Origin: JASHVB01 sp049522565
GTDB taxonomy: Bacteria; Pseudomonadota; Alphaproteobacteria; Acetobacterales; Acetobacteraceae
Length of the DNA: 23,361 bases
Direction: 5' to 3'
Assembly: GCA_049522565.1 (NCBI GenBank)
Contig: JBEKNT010000052.1
Location: 1 to 23,361, forward strand
Shown here: in pieces, positions 15,149 to 22,549 of the stretch
Layout of the letters: each line of letters starts with the position of its first letter
How positions within the stretch are numbered: the stretch's first letter is position 1
The notes under the pieces: generated by a model
The model's database searches: none
What the model was told of the DNA's origin: nothing
The model's input: only the letters and a program-made list of their open reading frames with translations
Program-made: the position numbers and the translations under genes

Positions 15149-17456
15149 TCTCCTGCTCGTCCTGGTCAGACCCGGGCGCGATAGCTCCTGATATTTCCAA
15201 ACCGGTCATCACCGCGGCGACCAAGTCGTCTTCGCGGTTCGGCTCAAATAGATCGTGGCGGATCGTCGCCCCAGCCGCATCAACTAAGCCCGTGCCAAGA
15301 ATCTCCTGCAAAATAATAAATTCATCCCCGCAGTATTCCTGGAGCAATGGCACGATTTCGTCGCGCAGCACCCGGGCGAATGCCGCGACGGAACTGACGG
15401 GCGGCGCTGTCAGCAGGTAAGCGTGACCGACCTGCCTGCTGCGGCCGTCGTGTGCGAGATGCATTCGCAGCCGTTGGTTTAGTGCCGCAAGCCACTCGGC
15501 AAGCCCAAGCGGTCCCGCTTGGAGATGACGCAAGAGTGTTGGATCAGGCATCAACTCGACAAAAGCGAAGCGCCGTCGCAAAGCCGCATCCAGCAGCGCA
15601 ATCGACCGGTCAGCTGTGTTCATCGTACCTATGATGTACAGGTTGCGGGGTACGGAGAGCACGCCAGCAGCCAGAGGCAGCAGTATTTTCTGGTCGCGTT
15701 TGTCCAACTCCAGCACCGTCATTAGCTCGCCAAAGATGCGCGGCACGTCACCGCGGTTGATCTCGTCGATGATCAGGTAATGAGGCCGATCCGGCGTCTT
15801 CGCAGCATCCTGACAAAGCTTCTTGAAAATGCCGTCCCGCGGTTTGAACACCATGGAGCCGTTGGCGACCTCGGGCCGTAGCCCCTCGACGAAGTCCTCG
15901 TAGCTGTATCCCGGATGGAACGAACACAGGCGAACGAGCCCGTCGCCACCGGTCGCGCCGATCACGGTCGCTTTTTGTAGAGCCGTAAGGCTGTCGTAGG
16001 TCATGGTAAATGTGACACGCGCAGCCAGTTCGCGAGCGACGCGTAGGCCAGTATAGGTCTTGCCGGTTCCTGGTGGGCCGTATAGCACTACCTGGCCTCG
16101 CCGACGCAGGGCGAGGTCGATGCGCGCTGCGAGCGGATCGAGTGGTGGTATCCCAGTCGAACGCTCCGCACTTCCGCCGTTCGGAATCGGCGATGGTCGC
16201 GTGGGGTGCAGTACTGTCGTGCCAGCTAAGGAGCGTTCGATCTCCAGCATATTTGTCGCGCGCCGGCCGAGCTCGACAAAGCTGGTTTGCAATCCCTCGT
16301 TCTCCGGAAAGATCCACGGCTCGACCGCCCGCCACTCAACAGGCCGAATGTGCGGAAACGTAAGTTCGGCGCGAAATTCGTATTGGCCGGTAACGCGCCC
16401 GATCCCCAGTACTTTCATGCCCGTGCAAGCGACAACGACATCGCGTTCAGCCGCTTCGAGGGCTAAGTTCAGTATTTCTCCCGCCTTTCTCTTGGCAACA
16501 AATTCCTTACCCACGTAGCCTGGTATCAGTCGCTCATATATTCTCTCCTTCGGATCACTGTCCGATAACACTGGCCTCAGGTCACCGATATCACTCCAGC
16601 CAACTGATGCGACGCCATGATCCCTCATCTCCGGCCACAAGTCGTTACCGTCACCGTCAGTTGTCCCGACGCGCCAATACCGGTGCAGCGAACCTGATCG
16701 GATCGCGAGCGCCCCTGTCAGGGCCGGGACAGGCACGTTCAACTCGCGCGCCAGCGTCACGAAGCGACCGGCGCACACGAAGCGCGGGGCGTTCCCGTCC
16801 AGCAGGCCACTCTTGTCGGGAGGCATTTGTAGCAGCTTGAAGAGGTGGAATCGCTGCCAGCGAGGGCTATGAAAGTCGTCGAGCCGATCGGGTGCGCAGA
16901 GAAACCAATACTTGTGCGCCCAGCCACTGCGGTGGAGTTCTGGTGCGGCGGCCTGCATTCTGGCCTGTAGGCCGGCATAGGTTGCGTCGGAGATGTCGTC
17001 CTGCGGCAGTACCCGCAGTACCTCTACGCCGGCGAGCAATTCGTCGCGCTGTTTTCGAGCGATTGCGATTGCTTCGGATGTTTCAATGACCTTTGTTGTC
17101 GTTGGACCGCCCGTAGCCCAGGCTCCATCGCTTTGGCGCTGATAAACACCGAACTTTGTGGCAGCACCGCCGCCGATGCCGCCATAACGACTGCCGGGAA
17201 ATTCTTCGTCGTTCTTGAACTCTAGCCAGTACATCAGGCAGCGCGGCTCACCTTCCCGGCGACCGTGCATCGCCTTCAGCAGCGCCTCGCCATCTAGTCC
17301 GGCGAGCACTTGTGGACCGAATCGTTCGGCGAAGTTTGCCGAGTGGCGTGCCACTTCGCCCTGGCTCAACAACTCGCCTGGACTCAACAATTCAGCCGAG
17401 GCCAACTTCTCCGACACCAACGCCCGTAGGTCGTCCGGGATGGTGAAATCATTCAT
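15129..17456 (-). CDS. mcrB: McrB-family AAA+ GTPase of an McrBC restriction system
   Basis: This 775-residue protein pairs recognition domains with a motor. The N-terminal third contains an MrcB-like region (CLMYWLEFKNDEEFPGSRYGGIGG). The middle has a stretch resembling EVE/YTH-type folds (DLWPEMRDHGVASVGW, about 281-295, and following), which often bind modified bases. The AAA+ domain carries Walker A GPPGTGKT (about 460-467), Walker B LIIDEINRGD (about 561-570), the McrB-specific GTPase motif MNTAD (about 612-616), and an arginine-rich sensor region (ALRRRFAF). The ATG at 17456 is preferred over TTG 17483 because AGGGG lies upstream. It forms an operon with mcrC (20-nt overlap). The recognised modification cannot be inferred. 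Confidence 0.92.
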   Translation of the reverse strand: MNDFTIPDDLRALVSEKLASAELLSPGELLSQGEVARHSANFAERFGPQVLAGLDGEALLKAMHGRREGEPRCLMYWLEFKNDEEFPGSRYGGIGGGAATKFGVYQRQSDGAWATGGPTTTKVIETSEAIAIARKQRDELLAGVEVLRVLPQDDISDATYAGLQARMQAAAPELHRSGWAHKYWFLCAPDRLDDFHSPRWQRFHLFKLLQMPPDKSGLLDGNAPRFVCAGRFVTLARELNVPVPALTGALAIRSGSLHRYWRVGTTDGDGNDLWPEMRDHGVASVGWSDIGDLRPVLSDSDPKERIYERLIPGYVGKEFVAKRKAGEILNLALEAAERDVVVACTGMKVLGIGRVTGQYEFRAELTFPHIRPVEWRAVEPWIFPENEGLQTSFVELGRRATNMLEIERSLAGTTVLHPTRPSPIPNGGSAERSTGIPPLDPLAARIDLALRRRGQVVLYGPPGTGKTYTGLRVARELAARVTFTMTYDSLTALQKATVIGATGGDGLVRLCSFHPGYSYEDFVEGLRPEVANGSMVFKPRDGIFKKLCQDAAKTPDRPHYLIIDEINRGDVPRIFGELMTVLELDKRDQKILLPLAAGVLSVPRNLYIIGTMNTADRSIALLDAALRRRFAFVELMPDPTLLRHLQAGPLGLAEWLAALNQRLRMHLAHDGRSRQVGHAYLLTAPPVSSVAAFARVLRDEIVPLLQEYCGDEFIILQEILGTGLVDAAGATIRHDLFEPNREDDLVAAVMTGLEISGAIAPGSDQDEQENVDAPA

Positions 17457-17489
17457 TTCTACGCGCCCCTTTTGGTCGGGCAAGTCAAA

Positions 17490-17508
17490 TCCTAGACACC
17501 TGTTAGGA
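17490..17508. promoter_or_regulatory. Near-palindrome upstream of mcrB
   Basis: TCCTA-G-ACA, CC, TGT-TAGGA forms a near-perfect dyad with one unpaired G, 34-52 nt before the mcrB ATG. Upstream on the same strand is TTGACG, a fair -35 match, with TAGGAT as a poorly spaced -10. It may be an operator for a defence-system regulator, possibly the nearby TumA-like protein; this is inference. Confidence 0.35.
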
Positions 17509-17524
17509 CCATGGCGTCAATGGT

Positions 17525-17620
17525 TCAGCCTAACTGACAGTGGCCGGGGGGAGCCGTCTGGTGCGACGGCCCGCCTCCGACTGCCACGACAGCGGAGTCG
17601 CCATCGGTGTGCGTAGTCAT
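17525..17620 (-). pseudogene. Short ORF after the thiolase gene, possible truncated gene start
   Basis: A 31-codon ORF starts 41 nt after the thiolase stop. It has an almost perfect Shine-Dalgarno (AGGAGG, 5 nt before the ATG). It reads MTTHTDG, then SAVVAVGGGPSH, where VVAVGGGPS resembles the start of an FAD-binding Rossmann fold, and then loses coherence and stops. It may be the stump of the next gene in the thiolase operon, cut where the McrBC region begins. A real small protein is an alternative. Confidence 0.35.
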
Positions 17621-17661
17621 GCTGCCCTCCTGCGCCCGATACCGTCGGCCGCCTCCAACCC

Positions 17662-18846
17662 TCAGTACGGCTCCCCCACGAAAATGAACGTCGTGCCCGT
17701 CACGATCGGCGCGCTGGCACCGACGAACGACACGTTGGCGTCCTTGACCTGGCGCGATCCGGCGCGGCCCGATGCCTGCAACGCGCCCTCGATGATGTGC
17801 CAGAGACCGTGGATGCGCCCCGTGCCAAGGCTGCCGCCAAATGTGTTCAGCGGCAGCTCGCCGTCGAGCTCGATCCGCCCGTCCTGGATGAAATCCAGCG
17901 CCTCGCCTTCCTTGCAGAATCCGTACGACTCCAATCCGTAGATCACCGAGGCCGAGAAACCGTCGTAGATCTGCGCCACGTCCACATCCTTCGGACTGAA
18001 GCCCGACCGCTCCCAGGTCAGCTTCGCCGAACTGCTGCCACCCTCCATGTAACTCGAAAGACTGCCGATGCGCCCCGCCACCTCGAAATGCAGCCGCTGG
18101 CCGTAGCCCGCGATATAGGCCGGCTTCGGCTTCAGGTCCCGCGCCCGGTCCGCGGTCGTCAGCACGATGGCGACTGCCCCTTGCACCGGGATGTCGCAAT
18201 CGAACAGGCAGAACGGATAGGCGACCATGCGCGACGCGAGGTAGTCTTCGCGAGAGAGGGGCACTTTGTAGAACCAGGCGTGCGGATTGTGGTGCGTATG
18301 GCGGCGCTGCGTGACCGCGAGTGTCGCCATCTTCTCGCGGTTCTGATTGTTCCTCTCGAGCCAGCGTGTGTAGGCGACCGCCATGCCCTGCCCGGGCCCC
18401 CCGAACCCGTAGGGTGCCGTGAACTGGGCCGCACCGTGCGCATAGGCCCCGGGAAGGTTCTGATAGGTGCCACGTGGGTTATGCATCGCCCGCCACACCA
18501 CCGCGTATTTGCACACCCCTGCCAGCAGCGCGTTCACCGCCTGCTGCACCGCGCCACCGATATTGGTGGTTCCCACCTGAATATGCCACGTCAAAGCAGG
18601 CAGCTTCAGCATCGCCATCATGCAGTTGACCGACACGACGGAGATGCCGTCCACCTCCGCGTGCCCGGTCGCCGGCAATTCCGGATAGGTCGCCAGACCG
18701 TCGATGTCCGACATTTGCAGCCCCGAATCCGCGACCGCGCCCTTCACCGCCTCCAGCGCATGGGCGGCGAGCGGGATGTCGGCCGAGCGCGTGACCTTGG
18801 AAAAGCCCACGCCGCTGACGGCCACTTTGCATCGGTTGTCCCACAT
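17662..18846 (-). CDS. Thiolase-fold protein, SCPx/Ltp type
   Basis: This 394-residue protein has the thiolase fold of the SCP-x/lipid-transfer (Ltp) branch. In the usual nucleophile segment it reads IQVGTTNIGGAVQQAVNALLAG, where alignment puts Thr93 in place of Cys. The C-terminal GHP-type motif reads NTFGGSLGTGRIHGLWH. This fits Ltp-type aldolase/lyase relatives, which lack the thiolase Cys and work with a DUF35 partner, better than a true acetyltransferase. The partner gene lies 15 nt upstream. The start has GGGGAAG upstream. Likely role: C-C bond cleavage of a CoA thioester in degradation; substrate unknown. Confidence 0.88.
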   Translation of the reverse strand: MWDNRCKVAVSGVGFSKVTRSADIPLAAHALEAVKGAVADSGLQMSDIDGLATYPELPATGHAEVDGISVVSVNCMMAMLKLPALTWHIQVGTTNIGGAVQQAVNALLAGVCKYAVVWRAMHNPRGTYQNLPGAYAHGAAQFTAPYGFGGPGQGMAVAYTRWLERNNQNREKMATLAVTQRRHTHHNPHAWFYKVPLSREDYLASRMVAYPFCLFDCDIPVQGAVAIVLTTADRARDLKPKPAYIAGYGQRLHFEVAGRIGSLSSYMEGGSSSAKLTWERSGFSPKDVDVAQIYDGFSASVIYGLESYGFCKEGEALDFIQDGRIELDGELPLNTFGGSLGTGRIHGLWHIIEGALQASGRAGSRQVKDANVSFVGASAPIVTGTTFIFVGEPY

Positions 18847-18861
18847 GCGGTGCTTCCCCCT

Positions 18862-19293
18862 TTATTCCGCGCGCACGAGACGAAACTGCGGCAGCGTGAT
18901 GTCGTCATTCAGCTTCTCGAAGATGACTTCCACGCGCCGCCCGACCTTCGCCTCGGTATACGGCGCCTCCAGCAGGTTGCCGGCGAGCAATGCGCCGGGC
19001 GCCGCTTCGAGCTCCACGATGATGCTGGCGTAGGGGACGGCGGAGGCAAAGCGCTTGTCGCCGGTGTGATACATGATGGTGTAGGCGTAGATCGCGCCGC
19101 CGCCGCGCACGGCTTCGAATTTCAGGTCCGTCCCGATGCAACGGACGCAGGTCGCATAGGGCGGATGCTGGAAATGCCCGCAACTCTGGCAGCGTTGCAG
19201 CTCCAGGACGCCCCGCCTGGCTGCATCCCAGAATGGCTTCGTCCACTCGTTCGGAACGGGGATCGGCCGGGTCACCTTGCTCCAGTCGCTCAT
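18862..19293 (-). CDS. DUF35 Zn-ribbon/OB-fold protein, partner of the thiolase
   Basis: This 143-residue protein has an N-terminal helix (PVPNEWTKPFWDAARRGVLELQRC), a rubredoxin-like Zn-ribbon (CQSC, then CVRC) and a C-terminal OB-fold (VRGGGAIYAYTIMYH, then VPYASIIVELE). DUF35 proteins associate with thiolase-fold Ltp/SCPx proteins, forming a heteromeric enzyme and perhaps holding CoA. The ATG at 19293 gives the usual family length; longer frames add non-conserved sequence. It is the first gene of the pair, with 15 nt before the thiolase start, so the two proteins are probably made together. Confidence 0.93.
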   Translation of the reverse strand: MSDWSKVTRPIPVPNEWTKPFWDAARRGVLELQRCQSCGHFQHPPYATCVRCIGTDLKFEAVRGGGAIYAYTIMYHTGDKRFASAVPYASIIVELEAAPGALLAGNLLEAPYTEAKVGRRVEVIFEKLNDDITLPQFRLVRAE

Positions 19294-19679
19294 GCTCTTC
19301 GCCTTGTGCCTGCGGTTCGGCCGGCAATCTAGAGAACCGCCGCGATCGGGGATAGCATGTGCCCGCGCCATGCGGCCACAGTCCCTGATTGCGGGGTCGA
19401 CACGCATGGCGGCGCACGAGGTCCGTGCAGAGTCGGCAGGCGACGTTCACACTGGCCCCCGACCTGGCGGTGACCCGGCTTGACCGGGACAGGCGACCTC
19501 CCGCCTGTGGCGTCCTCGGCAGGCCCACCTGTGCCGATCAGGCGGGGTGCCTGGCGGTCGCCGCTCACCGCGGGGGTTGACGCGTCGCGGCATGGCTCGC
19601 AACGACGGTTGGACAGGGGACAGGAAGGCCGCATTCGTGCACAAGCTGCATCGCCGCAAGCAATTTCTTCGGGAGGTGT
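19294..19679. other. Divergent intergenic region with several hairpins upstream of cbiX
   Basis: No supported gene. On the + strand two hairpins sit back to back: CCCGG/CCGGG at 19474-19488 and ACAGGCG/CGCCTGT at 19489-19508, with further self-complementary G/C blocks to about 19570. GGGAGG at 19671-19676 is likely the cbiX ribosome binding site. I looked for cobalamin riboswitch landmarks and did not find them. The DUF35 promoter must also lie here. Confidence 0.5.
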
Positions 19680-20432
19680 ATCACGCCTGAGCCACCCTGG
19701 TCGGATGACGCACTGCTGCTGGTCGCGCACGGTGCGGCACGGTTTGCCGATGCGGGGCGCCTGCTGCACACCCACGCCGCGGTGCTGCGCGCGCAGCGAC
19801 GGTTCGCCGACGTGACGGTGGGGTTGCTGAACGGCAAACCGTCGGTGGCAGCGGCATTAGCAGCGTTGGTGCCGCACGTGGTGCATGTGGTGCCGTTCTT
19901 CATGGAACAAGGTTGGTTCGTGCGCGAAGCGATCCCGCGGGCGCTGGGGGACGGCCATGGCCACGCGCTCCGCTACCACGCGCCGGTCGGCGTGCACCCG
20001 GACATGGCGGACGTGGCAGCGGCGCGAATCCAACGCGCCTGCGGCACCGATGCCGCGCGCTTCGCGGTGCTGCTGGTCGGGCATGGTTCGGCGCGCACGC
20101 CCGGCCGTCCGATGGCGCTGCAACGTCACGTTGCGGCGTTGTCCGCGGCTGGGCATTTCGCCCGGGTGCGCGCGGCGTTTCTCGAGGAGCCGCCGCTGCT
20201 GGCGGACGCGTTGCGTGATTGGCGCGCGTTGCCGGTCGCGGTGGTCGGCTGGTTCGCCGGCGAGGGTGGCCATGTGCGCGAGGATCTGCCGGCATTGCTC
20301 TCTGCCGAACGGGCGGCACGCGGCGATGCCGGTGCGCCATTGCTCGATCTGGGCGTGATCGCCGACGATCCGGCGATGCCGGGCATCATTCTCAATTCCC
20401 TCTCCGACCGCAACGCGATGGGGCAATGGTGA
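19680..20432 (+). CDS. cbiX: CbiX/SirB-type sirohydrochlorin chelatase family protein with unclear start
   Basis: This protein of about 250 residues has two related chelatase half-domains, each beginning with a VAHG/VGHG motif (LLLVAHGAARFADAGRLL and FAVLLVGHGSARTPGRP). Such enzymes insert cobalt, nickel or iron into sirohydrochlorin. Conserved N-terminal sequence runs upstream of the first canonical start (GTG 19782) in the same open frame, to about ATC 19680. No ATG, GTG or TTG occurs in between or upstream to the stop at 19578. GGGAGG ends 3 nt before that ATC. The annotation therefore begins at a presumed non-standard ATC start; the alternative is an N-truncated product from 19782, which would lose the first His (H17). 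No other cobalamin genes are nearby. Confidence 0.72.
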   Translation: MTPEPPWSDDALLLVAHGAARFADAGRLLHTHAAVLRAQRRFADVTVGLLNGKPSVAAALAALVPHVVHVVPFFMEQGWFVREAIPRALGDGHGHALRYHAPVGVHPDMADVAAARIQRACGTDAARFAVLLVGHGSARTPGRPMALQRHVAALSAAGHFARVRAAFLEEPPLLADALRDWRALPVAVVGWFAGEGGHVREDLPALLSAERAARGDAGAPLLDLGVIADDPAMPGIILNSLSDRNAMGQW

Positions 20433-20636
20433 GGGTGCCCGGCCCCCAGCCGCTATCCCGACACCGCGCGTCCGGCCCGGGAAACGCCAGCGTCGGACGG
20501 CGACAAACGCGTCGCCGTCGCGGTGGTCGGCGACCAGACATCCCGTTCCACGCGCTGTAGCGTTCGGCGGTGACGACGCGCATGATCCACGACCGCATCG
20601 GTGACTGGCTCGGGCTTTGATGGGGAGGGCGAGGGA

Positions 20637-21695
20637 ATGTTCGCTTATGTTGGCGGCTACACGACGGCGGACCGCGATGGCCGCGGCGACGGCATCCATG
20701 TGTATCGCATCGACGCGCAGAGCGGTGCGTGGACGCAGGTGCAGCACGTGGACGGGCTGGCAAACCCGTCGCTGTTCACGCTGCGTGGCGACCGCAGCGT
20801 GTTGTATTCGGTGCATGGCGGCCGCGATCATCTGACCGCGTTCACCATAAACGCTGAGTCCGGCCGCTTGCGGCTGCTGAGCCAGATGCCGTGCCAGGGC
20901 AACAATCCAGTGGATGCCGCGCTTGATTCCGGAGCGCGCCATCTGGTGGTCGCCAATTACGGCAGCGGCAGCGTGGCGGTGTTGCCGCTGGAGCCGGATG
21001 GGCGGTTGCTGCCGGTGCACCAGCTTTACCAACTGCCGGGCAAGCCGGGGCCGGATCCGGTGCAGCAGACATCGTCGCATCCGCACGCGGTGATCTTCGA
21101 TCCGACCGGCGGCTATGTCATCGTGCCCGACAAAGGCTTCGACTGCACCTTCGTGTTTCGCTTCGACGTGGTGACCGGACGCATCGAACCGACCGCGCAG
21201 GGGCCGGTGGCATCGCGGCCGGGCGCCGCGCCGCGGCATTGCATATTCCATCCGTCGCTGCCGGTGCTGTACGTCAACAACGAGCTGGACTCCACCGTTA
21301 CCGTCTATGGCTGGGAAGGCGCGACGGGCGCCTTGACCGATGCGCAGGTGATTTCCACCGTGCCGCCAGAACATGCGGGCAAGAACACCACGGCGGAGAT
21401 CGCCGTCGCACCGGATGGGTGCTTCCTTTACGTGTCCAATCGCGGCCGCGACGACATCGCGCTGTTCTCGATTGCCGGCGACGGACGGTTGAGCTTCCTC
21501 GGCAACACGCCGACAGGCGGCAAGCGGCCACGCTTTTTCACGCTGGACCCGACTGGCGATTTTCTGTTCGCCGCCAACCAGACGAGCGACGACATCACCG
21601 CGTTCCGTGTCAACAAGGCAACCGGCCAGATCGCCCCGACCGGACAACGCGTGAGTGTCGGCAGCCCGTCGGCGATCACGCTCATTCCGGGGTAA
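20637..21695 (+). CDS. Lactonase family beta-propeller protein (YbhE/Pgl-like)
   Basis: This 352-residue seven-bladed beta-propeller is of the 6-phosphogluconolactonase (YbhE-type) family. Repeated blade strands are evident (HLVVANYGSGSVAVLPLEPDG, LYVSNRGRDDIALFSIAGDG, FLFAANQTSDDITAFRVNKATG). The family's SSHPHAVIFDPTG, VPDKGFD, APRHCIFHP and NEL motifs are present. It could hydrolyse 6-phosphogluconolactone or another sugar lactone. No signal peptide is seen, so it is probably cytoplasmic. The ATG at 20637 follows a G/A-rich GGGGAGGGCGAGGG ribosome binding stretch. No other sugar-acid genes are adjacent, so the pathway is unassigned. Confidence 0.92.
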   Translation: MFAYVGGYTTADRDGRGDGIHVYRIDAQSGAWTQVQHVDGLANPSLFTLRGDRSVLYSVHGGRDHLTAFTINAESGRLRLLSQMPCQGNNPVDAALDSGARHLVVANYGSGSVAVLPLEPDGRLLPVHQLYQLPGKPGPDPVQQTSSHPHAVIFDPTGGYVIVPDKGFDCTFVFRFDVVTGRIEPTAQGPVASRPGAAPRHCIFHPSLPVLYVNNELDSTVTVYGWEGATGALTDAQVISTVPPEHAGKNTTAEIAVAPDGCFLYVSNRGRDDIALFSIAGDGRLSFLGNTPTGGKRPRFFTLDPTGDFLFAANQTSDDITAFRVNKATGQIAPTGQRVSVGSPSAITLIPG

Positions 21696-21795
21696 GTCCT
21701 GTCCCGTAGCCTGGGCACGTCGCGGCCTGCTTGATCGCCCCGCGAAATCGCGCCGATACTGTGCTGCCAGTAAGAAGGCTTGAAGGGGGGAGACC

Positions 21796-22497
21796 ATGGC
21801 CAGAACGGCAACCGGCCGGACGAGCACGCGTGCGGCGAAGCCCGCCGCCAAGCGCGCGGGGAATGCCAAGAGCGCGGTGAAAGCCAAGCGCGCAGCAGAC
21901 GCCAAGTGCGCCGCAAGCGCCAAGCGCGCAGCGAACGCAAAGCGTGCGACCGCCGCCGCGCGCCCGACTGCCGCCAAGCGTCCGGTCAACGCCAAGCGTC
22001 CGGTGAACGCCAAGCACCCCGCCAACGCCAAGCGCCCGGCCAAACCGGCCGCGAGCAAATCCGCTACACGGCGAGCGCGGCCCGCCGCGAAGCCGCCTAT
22101 CACCGCGCGCCAGGCACCGCAGCGCTTCACCGTCAGCCACCATCGCGAGGAAGATTTCAAGGCCGACGGTCTTCGCGCCTATGCGTTGTATCGCGACCTC
22201 GGCATCGCGGCGGCAACCAGCGGACTGTGCCAGGCACATGTGATCCGGCTGCTGGGCCCCTGCACCGACGACGTGCGCAAGCGGCATCTGCACGAGACCG
22301 AGTTGCAGCTCATTTACGTGCTGAAGGGCTGGATGAAGAACGAGTTCGAAGGTCACGGCGAGCAACTGATGCAGGCAGGAAGCTGCTGGCTGCAGCCGCC
22401 AGGAATCGAGCACACCGTGCTGGACTATTCCGACGATTGCGAAGTGCTGGAGATCATCGTGCCGGCCGATTTCAAGACGGTGGAGCTGGCACAATAG
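21796..22497 (+). CDS. Cupin-domain protein with histone H1-like Lys/Ala repeat tail
   Basis: This 233-residue protein has two distinct parts. Residues 1-105 are a low-complexity basic tail, with hexapeptide repeats of the type AKRAxN/AKRPVN from about residue 18 to 83, resembling bacterial histone H1-like C-terminal domains. Residues 110-233 form a cupin, with metal-binding H164, H166 and E169 (HLHETELQLIYVLKG) and H206 (GSCWLQPPGIEH). A strong AAGGGGGGAG lies upstream of the ATG. The tail may bind DNA, RNA or another polyanion and so localise a small-molecule-binding or enzymatic cupin. The combination is unusual; function is unknown. Confidence 0.88.
   Translation: MARTATGRTSTRAAKPAAKRAGNAKSAVKAKRAADAKCAASAKRAANAKRATAAARPTAAKRPVNAKRPVNAKHPANAKRPAKPAASKSATRRARPAAKPPITARQAPQRFTVSHHREEDFKADGLRAYALYRDLGIAAATSGLCQAHVIRLLGPCTDDVRKRHLHETELQLIYVLKGWMKNEFEGHGEQLMQAGSCWLQPPGIEHTVLDYSDDCEVLEIIVPADFKTVELAQ
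21847..22044 (+). repeat. Eleven tandem 18-bp coding repeats
   Basis: Eleven in-frame 18-bp units, most beginning GCCAAG, encode six residues each (AKRAGN, AKSAVK, AKRAAD and so on to AKRPAK). Units eight and nine (21973-22008) differ by one base, showing recent duplication; earlier units are more diverged. Copy number is likely to vary between strains. Confidence 0.9.
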
Positions 22498-22517
22498 CCG
22501 GCCGCCAAGAGTCCGCA

Positions 22518-22533
22518 TTAACTGGTTAGTTAA
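22518..22533. promoter_or_regulatory. Inverted repeat upstream of the binding-protein gene (operator-like)
   Basis: TTAACT, GGTT, AGTTAA is a perfect 6-bp dyad with a 4-bp centre, in an AT-rich patch between two GC-rich genes. It ends 16 nt before the start of the substrate-binding protein gene. This size and form suit a TetR- or GntR-type repressor. No regulator gene for it is in the window. Confidence 0.45.
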
Positions 22534-22549
22534 TATAGGGAACAACTAA

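Noticed and set aside
19294..19679. Cobalamin riboswitch upstream of the cbiX-like gene
   Set aside because: The B12-box and other core consensus segments were not found on either strand.
21847..22044. Tandem repeats considered as a CRISPR array
   Set aside because: The 18-bp units are contiguous without spacers and encode an in-frame peptide repeat.
19857..22160. 767-residue open frame on the minus strand
   Set aside because: It lies antisense to three well-supported genes; its hydrophobic repeats are the mirror of the cupin tail repeats and it has no recognisable domain.
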